From Pseudomonadales bacterium (lineage in GTDB: Bacteria; Pseudomonadota; Gammaproteobacteria; Pseudomonadales; JAHEIH01), in assembly GCA_023255355.1 (NCBI GenBank), contig JALRIU010000325.1, positions 1-5,401 on the forward strand: DNA of 5,401 bases, given 5' to 3'. Position numbers and translations under genes: made by a program. Positions 1-5,401 of the stretch are shown here, in pieces; the first letter of the stretch is position 1, and each line of letters starts with the position of its first letter. The notes beneath the pieces were generated by a model. The model made no database searches. It had not been told where the DNA came from and saw only the letters and a list, made by a program, of their open reading frames with translations.

Positions 1-776
1 GTGCAGCTCATAAAGGCGATTTCGGTCATGTCTTGAGCGTGGGTGGTGATCATGGTTTTGGCGGCGCGGTCATTATGGCATCCATTGCGGCACAGCGGGT
101 TGGTGCAGGTTTGGTAAGCATGGTAAGTCGTCCCGAACATATTGGTGCTCTTTTGGCCCATGCACCTCAAGTTATGGCGCATGGAATAGACCATGCTGCG
201 CACATTAATGCATTGCTTGATGAAAAAACTGTGGTAGCTATTGGGCCTGGATTAGGTCGGGCAGCTTGGGGGCAGCAATTGCTTCAAAAGGTCTTGATGG
301 GGTCTGCCATGTGCGCTGTTATCGATGCTGACGCACTTAATTTATTGGTTGGACGTTTGGAAAAACTCGCAGTATTTAAACAGTGCGTTATGAGCCCTCA
401 TCCAGGTGAGGCTGCGCGATTGTTGGGTTGTAGCGTGACACAGGTTGAGAGGGACCGATTCACAGCTGTTAGACAGCTCCATCAAATGTCGGGCGCTACT
501 GTGGTGCTAAAAGGGCAGGGCACTTTAATCTTTGACGCATTTGGTATGACTATTTGCCCTTATGGAAATCCTGGGATGGCTAGTGGTGGCATGGGGGATG
601 TGTTATCTGGGATAATAGCTGGATTGATGGCGCAAGGGTTGTCTGCAGCTATGGCGGCACGGCTTGGTGTGGCGCTGCATAGTGTCGCAGCTGATCAAGA
701 AGCAGAGGCTCGCGGCGAAATAGGTATGGCTGCAATGGATTTAATTCCTAGGGTTCGAGAATTGTTAAATGCATGA
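1..776 (+). CDS. nnr: NAD(P)H-hydrate repair enzyme, C-terminal ADP-dependent dehydratase (NnrD) domain, 5'-truncated by window edge
   Basis: The reading frame is open from base 3, the first full codon, to the TGA at 774-776, giving 257 visible residues. A TTG at 33 could serve as a start in this frame, but the residues before it (AAHKGDFGHVL) match the beginning of the NnrD kinase-like domain, so the gene continues upstream. The family enzyme uses ADP to dehydrate the S form of damaged NADHX and NADPHX, restoring the cofactor in the cytoplasm. In bifunctional Nnr an N-terminal epimerase domain precedes it; that half would lie outside the window. Visible ribokinase-fold motifs in order are GGDHGFGGA, IGPGLG, DADALNLL, SPHPGEAARLLG, VVLKGQGTLI and GNPGMASGGMGDVLSG. 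The Asp of GMGD, at 597-599, is the expected catalytic base. No frameshift or missing motif is seen. Its end overlaps tsaE by 8 bases. A stand-alone NnrD cannot be excluded from this fragment, but the neighbourhood favours the bifunctional form. Confidence 0.95.
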   Translation, partial: AAHKGDFGHVLSVGGDHGFGGAVIMASIAAQRVGAGLVSMVSRPEHIGALLAHAPQVMAHGIDHAAHINALLDEKTVVAIGPGLGRAAWGQQLLQKVLMGSAMCAVIDADALNLLVGRLEKLAVFKQCVMSPHPGEAARLLGCSVTQVERDRFTAVRQLHQMSGATVVLKGQGTLIFDAFGMTICPYGNPGMASGGMGDVLSGIIAGLMAQGLSAAMAARLGVALHSVAADQEAEARGEIGMAAMDLIPRVRELLNA

Positions 777-1224
777 GTTTATGGTGGTTGGTGAGCCCGC
801 GATGGTTGCACTAGGTGAGCGTTTTGGCTCGTTTTTGCAGCACGGTGGAGTGATTTTTTTGCATGGTGATTTAGGTGCAGGAAAGACGACATTCAGCCGT
901 GGAGTTTTGCGTGCCTTTGGCCATCAAGGCGCGGTTAAAAGTCCGACTTATACCCTTGTTGAGCCCTATGAAATGGCCGATGCTACGGTTTATCATTTTG
1001 ATTTGTATCGCTTAGGCGACCCAGAAGAATTGGATTATATGGGTATCCGCGATTATTTTAGCAATGAATCAATAAGCTTGATTGAGTGGTCTAGTAAGGG
1101 TGCAGGTTATCTGCCAGGACCTGATGTGCATGTCGATATTAGACACGTCGATAGTGAGCGTCGTGCGGTGGTATTTCGCGCCGCTAGTGAAAAGGGTCAG
1201 GTGATTTGTCAGCAAATCAGTTAA
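769..1224 (+). CDS. tsaE: tRNA threonylcarbamoyladenosine biosynthesis ATPase TsaE
   Basis: This 151-residue protein has the usual length for TsaE (formerly YjeE), a P-loop ATPase that works with TsaB and TsaD in the cytoplasm. The complex transfers the threonylcarbamoyl group to A37 of tRNAs that read ANN codons. Visible motifs are Walker A GDLGAGKT at residues 33-40, SPTYTLVEPY at 58-67, the family signature YHFDLYRL at 75-82 and LIEWSSKG at 104-111. The glutamate and tryptophan of that last segment (E106, W107) are the usual conserved pair. The ATG at 769 overlaps the end of nnr by 8 bases. A second in-frame ATG at 781 would remove only four residues and is possible. A weak GAGA at 757-760 lies 8 bases before the first ATG, and coupling to nnr translation is likely. 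After about residue 125 the tail (HVDSERRAVVFRAAS) is ordinary and variable in the family. Confidence 0.96.
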   Translation: MHEFMVVGEPAMVALGERFGSFLQHGGVIFLHGDLGAGKTTFSRGVLRAFGHQGAVKSPTYTLVEPYEMADATVYHFDLYRLGDPEELDYMGIRDYFSNESISLIEWSSKGAGYLPGPDVHVDIRHVDSERRAVVFRAASEKGQVICQQIS

Positions 1225-1255
1225 GATGGCTCTAATAACAACAAATAGATATGAA

Positions 1256-1312
1256 ATGAAACGCTTTATACTTTTAATCTTCTGCATGCTGTTTGCAACA
1301 CACGTTTTGGCA
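1256..1312 (+). other. Predicted Sec signal peptide of AmiB
   Basis: The first 19 residues from the 1256 start have a short positive n-region (MKRF), a hydrophobic core (ILLIFCMLFA) and a c-region ending VLA before Asn. This matches signal peptidase I rules for small residues at -3 and -1 only loosely (V at -3, A at -1). There is no twin-arginine motif and no lipobox cysteine at the cut site, so Sec export to the periplasm as a soluble protein is the simplest reading. Confidence 0.75.
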
Positions 1313-2557
1313 AACAGTATTTCTTCGGTGCGATTGTGGCGGGCGCCTGATCATACGCGCTTGGTATTTGATCTCGATGGCCCTATTGATTACAAATTGA
1401 TATCTCTCGCTGAGCCTGACAGATTAGTTTTGGATATAAGCGATACGACGCTTGGCACGTCCCTTGATGATATTGATTTAACGGATACTCCGATTGTTAA
1501 AATCCGTTATGCGGGACGCAACAATAATGATTTGAGGGTAGTACTCGACCTTAATAATCAAGTTCAACCGCGCAGTTTTTTGTTAAAACCAAATGGTGAT
1601 GCAGGTCATCGGTTGGTTGTCGATTTAAATGATATCGAAGGTACTGCCGTTGTTAGTGAGCCTGCGCGCGATCCGAAACTTGATGAAAAACGCAATGTTG
1701 TTGTCGCGATTGATGCAGGTCATGGTGGTGAAGATCCCGGCGCATCTGGCCCTACTAAGTCCCGAGAAAAACATGTTGTGTTGGCTATCGCCAACGTTTT
1801 AGCAGAAGAAATTAATGCACAGCCAGGTTTTGAGGCCGTCTTAGTTAGAAAGGGTGATTACTACATTAAGCATAAACGTCGTTGGGAGATCGCTCGAGAA
1901 AGTCGCGCTGATTTATTTATTTCTGTGCACGCCGACGCATTCACCGATCCTCGAGCGAAAGGAAGCTCCGTTTACGCGCTCTCAAGAAAGGGAACGACCA
2001 GTGCCATGGCTAGGTTTCTTGCGGATTCGGAAAATGTTGATTTAGCTGGAGAAGTCAATTTAGGCGATCAAGAGGAAATGGTCGCAAAAACCCTTACCGA
2101 TTTGGTAATGACAAGTAGTTTAGTCACAAGCCTAGATATTGGCGAGCGTATTATTGGCGCTATGGGTAAAGTCACTCATATGCATAGTAAGCGTGTTGAA
2201 TTAGCAAATTTCCGTGTGCTGAAAGCACCGGACATTCCCTCATTATTGGTTGAAACGGGCTTTATCTCCAATCCTTCAGAGGAGAAAAAACTCAATAGTT
2301 CCAGTCATCAAAAGAAATTAGCTAAGGCGATCACTAGTGGTCTTAAAGCCTACTTTGAAAGTAATCCACCGATGGGAACGTTGCTCGCCTGGCAAAGAGA
2401 AGCATCTGAAAAAGCGAAGCATGTTGTTGTTAGAGGTGATTCTCTAACTTCGATTGCTTCACGTTACGGTGTTAGCATGGCAGCACTGAAAAAAGCGAAT
2501 AATCTCAATTCAAATACCATTCGTATTGGTCAAACCTTAAGGATACCCAGTAGTTAA
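1256..2557 (+). CDS. amiB: Periplasmic N-acetylmuramoyl-L-alanine amidase AmiB (AMIN, Amidase_3, LysM)
   Basis: AmiB cleaves the amide bond between MurNAc and the stem peptide, splitting septal peptidoglycan so daughter cells separate. From the ATG at 1256 the product is 433 residues. It begins with a Sec-type signal peptide (MKRF, then a hydrophobic stretch), probably cut after THVLA at residue 19. Residues about 22-126 form an AMIN domain, which in this family targets the septum. The Amidase_3 domain covers about 147-367: zinc ligands are H156 (DAGHGG), E171 (SREKHV) and H225 (SVHADA), and the catalytic glutamate is E333 (LVETGF). The insert at about 250-305 corresponds to the autoinhibitory helix region that EnvC-type activators relieve in AmiB and AmiC. 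A single LysM domain at 389-431 should bind glycan. An upstream in-frame ATG at 1226, one base after the tsaE stop, would add ten residues (MALITTNRYE). I prefer 1256 because it gives a normal signal-peptide n-region and the extra codons (CTA ATA ACA ACA AAT AGA) look non-coding. Neither start has a clear ribosome site. Confidence 0.95.
   Translation: MKRFILLIFCMLFATHVLANSISSVRLWRAPDHTRLVFDLDGPIDYKLISLAEPDRLVLDISDTTLGTSLDDIDLTDTPIVKIRYAGRNNNDLRVVLDLNNQVQPRSFLLKPNGDAGHRLVVDLNDIEGTAVVSEPARDPKLDEKRNVVVAIDAGHGGEDPGASGPTKSREKHVVLAIANVLAEEINAQPGFEAVLVRKGDYYIKHKRRWEIARESRADLFISVHADAFTDPRAKGSSVYALSRKGTTSAMARFLADSENVDLAGEVNLGDQEEMVAKTLTDLVMTSSLVTSLDIGERIIGAMGKVTHMHSKRVELANFRVLKAPDIPSLLVETGFISNPSEEKKLNSSSHQKKLAKAITSGLKAYFESNPPMGTLLAWQREASEKAKHVVVRGDSLTSIASRYGVSMAALKKANNLNSNTIRIGQTLRIPSS
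2539..2543 (+). promoter_or_regulatory. Possible ribosome binding site for mutL
   Basis: AAGGA lies inside the last codons of amiB, 13 bases before the mutL ATG. The sequence is a fair Shine-Dalgarno match but the spacing is longer than usual. The TAATG junction, where the amiB stop and mutL start share a base, suggests that re-initiation by terminating ribosomes contributes. Confidence 0.35.
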
Positions 2558-4401
2558 TGTCACAAATCCGTTTGTTAAGTCCACGCCTCGCTAACCAGAT
2601 TGCCGCTGGAGAGGTGGTCGAGCGTCCCGCGTCAGTGTTAAAAGAGTTGTTAGAAAATGCCCTTGATGCCGGTGCTCAAAAGGTTGAGGTCGATGTCGAA
2701 GAGGGAGGCGTTAGACAAATTAGGGTTCGAGATGATGGTATTGGTATAGCTCAAGATGATATGCCTCTCGCCCTCAGTCGTCATGCAACCTCTAAAATAT
2801 ATACCCTGGATGATTTAGAGGGCGTCGCCACATTGGGTTTTCGAGGGGAGGCTCTTGCAAGTATTAGTTCGGTGTCGCGCTTAACATTAACGTCTAATAG
2901 CGATGCTGAATCAATGCAAGGCTGGTCGGCTCAAAGCGAGGGCAGAGACATGGAGGTGCAAATTTTACCCGCAGCTCATCCTCGTGGCACCACAGTTGAG
3001 GTGCGTGATTTATTTTTTAATACCCCGGCACGGCGCAAGTTTTTACGTACAGAGAAAACAGAATTTAACCACTTGGAAGATGTGATAAAACGGCAGGCTT
3101 TAAGTCGTTTTGATGTGAGTTTTTATTTGCGTCACAACCAGCGTGGTATTCATGCGCTGCGCGCCTGTAAAAGCCAAGTGGATATGGAGCGAAGAATTGC
3201 TTCGATCTGCGGCCCAGCATTTATGGAAAGTGCACTTTTTGTCGATACTGAAACCACCGGTATTCGTCTTTGGGGTTGGATCGCCTTGCCTACATTTTCG
3301 CGTAGTCAGGCAGATCTTCAACACTTTTTTGTTAACGGTCGCGTGGTGCGTGACAAGTTGGTCTCACATGCCATTCGACAGGCCTATGCAGATGTATTAT
3401 TCCACGGCCGTCACCCCGCCTTTGTGTTATATCTTGAGTTAGATCCGAAGATTGTTGATGTCAATGTTCACCCTACCAAGCACGAAGTTCGTTTCAGAGA
3501 TGGGCGAACGGTGCATGATTTTTTATTTAGGCGTCTGCATGGCGTGTTGGCCGATGTGAGGCCTGGTGATCATGGGCAGCCAAATATGGTTCAAATGCCG
3601 CAACAGCCTCCTGCAACGCCCTTGCAGCGTGGTGAATTTCAGGGTCAGGCCTCGATGGGATTACAGCATGTGGCTGAAACCCCAAATGCGTCTCAATTTG
3701 TTGCGAGCTATAGTTCTAATAACCCCTCACAAGCTGTTATTCAGGATCAACTTCAGTCGCGGCAGGCGTTTTATCAAGCCGCCCCGCCATCATTGGAAAG
3801 CCAAGAAAGCGAAGATGTCCCACCCTTGGGATATGCCATAGCACAACTCAAAGGCATCTTCATTCTGGCCGAAAATGAACAAGGTTTGATTGTTGTGGAT
3901 ATGCATGCTGCGCATGAGCGAATTACCTACGAGCGCATGAAAAATGCTCTTGATGGTGAAGGTATGCGAACCCAGCCTCTGTTGGTGCCCCAGTCTATGG
4001 CCTTGAGCAGTAAGGAAGTCAACGCTGCTGAAGAGTTTAATGGTGACTTGCTTGCGCTAGGTTTGGGTGTTGAAGTGGCGAGTGAAGAGAGTATTTTAAT
4101 TCGTCATATTCCTGTCATGCTGGCTCAAGCTGACGTGCAACAACTGGTGCGCGATGTGCTCGCCGATTTGATGACCTATGGCAGTACTGACCGAATTCAG
4201 CAACAGCGAAATGAAATTCTAGCGACGATGGCTTGTCATGGATCGGTTAGAGCGAATAGGCGCTTGAGTATTCCAGAAATGAATGCCCTACTACGCGATA
4301 TGGAGGCGACGGAGCGAAGCGGTCAATGTAATCATGGCCGTCCAACGTGGACAGCTATGTCAATGGCCGAATTGGATAAGCTGTTTTTAAGAGGCCAATA
4401 G
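2557..4401 (+). CDS. mutL: DNA mismatch repair protein MutL, endonuclease-type
   Basis: MutL links mismatch recognition by MutS to strand removal. The 614-residue product is full length, with the ATG overlapping the amiB stop (TAATG). The N-terminal GHKL ATPase is intact: E30 and N34 in the KELLENALDAGA segment, RDDGIGI at 58-64, SRHATSK at 74-80 and GFRGEAL at 94-100. The transducer domain follows to about residue 330, with FFVNGR (257-262) and VDVNVHPTKHEVRF (300-313). A Gln/Pro/Ser-rich linker of about 90 residues (335-425) separates it from the C-terminal dimerisation domain. That domain carries DMHAAHERITYE at 448-459, a match to the metal-binding DQHA(X)2E(X)4E nicking motif with Met in place of Gln. 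It also has QPLLVP at 473-478, resembling the beta-clamp binding motif, ACHGSVRAN at 559-567 and CNHGRPTW at 591-598. These are the conserved endonuclease-site motifs absent from E. coli MutL. I infer that this MutL nicks DNA itself, in contrast to the MutH-dependent enteric system. Confidence 0.97.
   Translation: MSQIRLLSPRLANQIAAGEVVERPASVLKELLENALDAGAQKVEVDVEEGGVRQIRVRDDGIGIAQDDMPLALSRHATSKIYTLDDLEGVATLGFRGEALASISSVSRLTLTSNSDAESMQGWSAQSEGRDMEVQILPAAHPRGTTVEVRDLFFNTPARRKFLRTEKTEFNHLEDVIKRQALSRFDVSFYLRHNQRGIHALRACKSQVDMERRIASICGPAFMESALFVDTETTGIRLWGWIALPTFSRSQADLQHFFVNGRVVRDKLVSHAIRQAYADVLFHGRHPAFVLYLELDPKIVDVNVHPTKHEVRFRDGRTVHDFLFRRLHGVLADVRPGDHGQPNMVQMPQQPPATPLQRGEFQGQASMGLQHVAETPNASQFVASYSSNNPSQAVIQDQLQSRQAFYQAAPPSLESQESEDVPPLGYAIAQLKGIFILAENEQGLIVVDMHAAHERITYERMKNALDGEGMRTQPLLVPQSMALSSKEVNAAEEFNGDLLALGLGVEVASEESILIRHIPVMLAQADVQQLVRDVLADLMTYGSTDRIQQQRNEILATMACHGSVRANRRLSIPEMNALLRDMEATERSGQCNHGRPTWTAMSMAELDKLFLRGQ
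3898..3933 (+). other. MutL endonuclease motif DMHAAHERITYE
   Basis: Residues 448-459 of MutL align with DQHA(X)2E(X)4E: Asp448, His450, Ala451, Glu454 and Glu459 are all kept, and only the Gln is Met. In the family these acidic and histidine residues bind the metal ions used for nicking. The supporting motifs further along (ACHGSVRAN, CNHGRPTW) are also present, so the site looks complete rather than relict. Confidence 0.8.
3973..3990 (+). other. Putative beta sliding clamp-binding motif in MutL (QPLLVP)
   Basis: Residues 473-478 fit the QxxL(I/V)P pattern described for the regulatory part of the C-terminal domain in nicking MutL proteins, where contact with the replication clamp stimulates and directs strand cutting. 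The position, shortly after the nicking motif, is the expected one. Function is inferred from family knowledge. Confidence 0.6.
4389..4394 (+). promoter_or_regulatory. Ribosome binding site supporting the miaA GTG start
   Basis: AAGAGG at the end of mutL contains GAGG, complementary to the 16S rRNA tail, and is six bases before the GTG at 4401. This is good spacing and is the clearest Shine-Dalgarno site in the window. It supports the GTG as the true start of miaA. Confidence 0.7.
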
Positions 4402-5351
4402 TGTCCAAGCCTACGGTAATTTTTTTAATGGGGGCAACGGCCTCGGGTAAAACGGATTTAGCCATGCGGCTTTGCGACGTTTTACCTTGTGATCTCATTA
4501 ATGTTGATTCTGCGCAAGTATATCGTCAGTTAAACGTTGGCGCTGCTAAGCCGTCGCTAGATCAATTAGCTAATTATCCTCACCGCTTGTTAGATGTTCG
4601 CGATCCTGTCGAGGTCTATTCGGTGGCGGAGTTTCGCGCAGATGCTTTGATCGAGATAGAACAGATTGTTAAACAAGGAAGAATCCCATTATTGGTTGGC
4701 GGTAGCATGATGTATTTCAAGGCGCTTCTGGATGATTTGGCAGATATGCCTGAAGCGGATGAGCAGATTCGTCAACGTATTGCAGAGATTGCAGGTAAAG
4801 AGGGATGGCCAGCGGTGCATGCTGAATTGGCAAAAGTTGATCCTGATATGGCGGCAACGATTCATCCCAATCATTCGCAGCGGTTGTCTAGAGCACTGGA
4901 GGTTTTTTACGCCAGCGGCAAAACCATGACGGAGCTCCGTCAATTACAACAAAGCCAGCTGCGCGAACAGTTTTTAGAGAAATATCACGTAGTGCAATTT
5001 TCTTTGGCTTTAGAGGATAGGAATGAGTTACACCGTCGTATAAATCTGCGATTTGAGCAAATGTTAGCTGAGGGTCTCATCGCCGAAGTCGAGATATTAC
5101 GAGCCCGTGGTGATCTAAACAAAGATTTACCAGCGATACGAAGTGTTGGTTATAGACAGGTATGGGAATATCTCGATGGTGATTATGATTACGACACCAT
5201 GGTTGCTAAGGGGCAGGCAGCAACTAGGCAATTAGCAAAGAGGCAACTAACGTGGTTGCGCAACTGGCCTTACGAGACAGTAAAGTTAGATGCCGCCCTT
5301 GAAAAAACACTACTTTTAGAAAAAATTCAGATACAATTGCAAACAAATTAG
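4401..5351 (+). CDS. miaA: tRNA dimethylallyltransferase MiaA
   Basis: MiaA transfers the dimethylallyl group from dimethylallyl diphosphate to N6 of A37 in tRNAs reading codons that begin with U, the first step toward ms2i6A. The 316-residue product is the usual length. Visible motifs are the P-loop GATASGKT at 11-18, VDSAQVYR at 35-42 (with the catalytic-site Asp36, Ser37 and Gln39), PHRLLDV at 60-66, VGGSMMYFKALL at 99-110, SRALEVFYASGKT at 163-175, AIRSVGYRQVWEYL at 245-258 and TRQLAKRQLTWLR at 275-287. The start is GTG at 4401, sharing its G with the mutL TAG stop. The next in-frame ATG encodes M10, directly before the P-loop, and would remove the first beta strand, so GTG is the only sensible start. 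The family usually shows GGT where this protein has GGS, a mild change. In related genomes hfq follows directly, and hfq promoters can lie inside miaA; I could not identify one here with confidence. Confidence 0.97.
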   Translation: MSKPTVIFLMGATASGKTDLAMRLCDVLPCDLINVDSAQVYRQLNVGAAKPSLDQLANYPHRLLDVRDPVEVYSVAEFRADALIEIEQIVKQGRIPLLVGGSMMYFKALLDDLADMPEADEQIRQRIAEIAGKEGWPAVHAELAKVDPDMAATIHPNHSQRLSRALEVFYASGKTMTELRQLQQSQLREQFLEKYHVVQFSLALEDRNELHRRINLRFEQMLAEGLIAEVEILRARGDLNKDLPAIRSVGYRQVWEYLDGDYDYDTMVAKGQAATRQLAKRQLTWLRNWPYETVKLDAALEKTLLLEKIQIQLQTN

Positions 5352-5384
5352 GGGCCGCCACTTGTAATAGTTATTTTTGGCCCC
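5351..5384 (+). repeat. GC-rich inverted repeat just after miaA (possible stem-loop)
   Basis: GGGGCC at 5351-5356 is exactly complementary to GGCCCC at 5379-5384, with a possible extra G-U pair at 5357/5378 and a loop of about 21 bases. The first arm uses the last G of the miaA stop codon. No run of T follows the second arm on the + strand, and none follows the first arm on the - strand, so it does not look like a normal intrinsic terminator. It could be a transcript-processing or stabilising hairpin between miaA and the next gene, or chance. The remaining bases to 5401 show no gene. Confidence 0.4.
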
Positions 5385-5401
5385 ACTAATTGAACGTTAT
5401 A

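Noticed and set aside
33..776. TTG at 33 as the start of a short stand-alone dehydratase
   Set aside because: The frame stays open to the window edge and the preceding residues (HKGDFGHVL) belong to the conserved start of the domain, so the gene begins upstream.
1069..1287. 72-codon open frame on the - strand across the tsaE/amiB junction
   Set aside because: It lies antisense to the conserved end of TsaE and the AmiB signal peptide, shows no recognisable domain, and its composition is what the complementary strand of real codons would give.
3100..3324. 74-codon open frame on the - strand within mutL
   Set aside because: Antisense shadow of a conserved domain, with no ribosome site or recognisable product.
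3143..3442. 99-codon open frame on the + strand inside mutL
   Set aside because: It is fully inside the conserved MutL transducer domain in another frame and its translation has no family-like pattern.
3566..3841. 91-codon open frame on the + strand over the MutL linker
   Set aside because: The linker is weakly constrained, so a long alternative frame is expected by chance; the translation is rich in R, P and S with no motif.
4689..4943. Open frames on both strands inside miaA (84 codons on -, 65 codons on +)
   Set aside because: Both sit within the conserved MiaA core and look like alternative-frame shadows.
5337..5370. TTGCAA (5337-5342) and TAATAG (5365-5370) as a promoter for the next gene
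   Set aside because: The spacing is 22 bases, too long for a sigma-70 promoter, and both boxes are imperfect.
5351..5384. Intrinsic terminator after miaA
   Set aside because: The GC stem is present, but no T-run follows it on either strand; the five T residues lie inside the loop before the second arm. It is kept only as an inverted repeat.

Overview
The window is a five-gene run, all on the + strand and almost without intergenic DNA: the C-terminal half of nnr (NAD(P)H-hydrate repair), then tsaE, amiB, mutL and miaA. This is the classic gammaproteobacterial order known from the Escherichia coli nnr-tsaE-amiB-mutL-miaA-hfq-hflX cluster. The window stops about 50 bases after miaA, where hfq would be expected, but no part of hfq is visible.

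Organism: gene order and protein content point to a gammaproteobacterium. Three traits fit Pseudomonas-like or marine lineages outside the enteric group better than Enterobacteria: a LysM domain on AmiB, a MutL with an endonuclease-type C-terminal motif, and a moderate base composition. The finer placement is inference, since no comparison could be run.

Layout: 1-776 is the kinase-fold dehydratase domain of Nnr, cut by the window edge. 769-1224 is tsaE, overlapping nnr by 8 bases. amiB follows, with its start preferred at 1256 and a possible start at 1226, one base after tsaE. mutL begins at 2557, sharing one base with the amiB stop codon. miaA begins with GTG at 4401, sharing one base with the mutL stop codon. 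From 5351 to 5401 there is a short GC-rich inverted repeat and otherwise nothing I can assign. There is no internal gap long enough for an obvious promoter or terminator, so the genes are probably co-transcribed and at least partly translationally coupled.

The genes do not form one pathway. They combine metabolite repair (Nnr), two tRNA modifications that both act on position 37 (TsaE for t6A, MiaA for i6A), septal cell-wall splitting (AmiB) and DNA mismatch repair (MutL). The conserved order is a housekeeping arrangement. I found no mobile element, CRISPR array, RNA gene or evidence of a new system. The most informative detail is that MutL appears to be the nicking type, which predicts mismatch repair without MutH.
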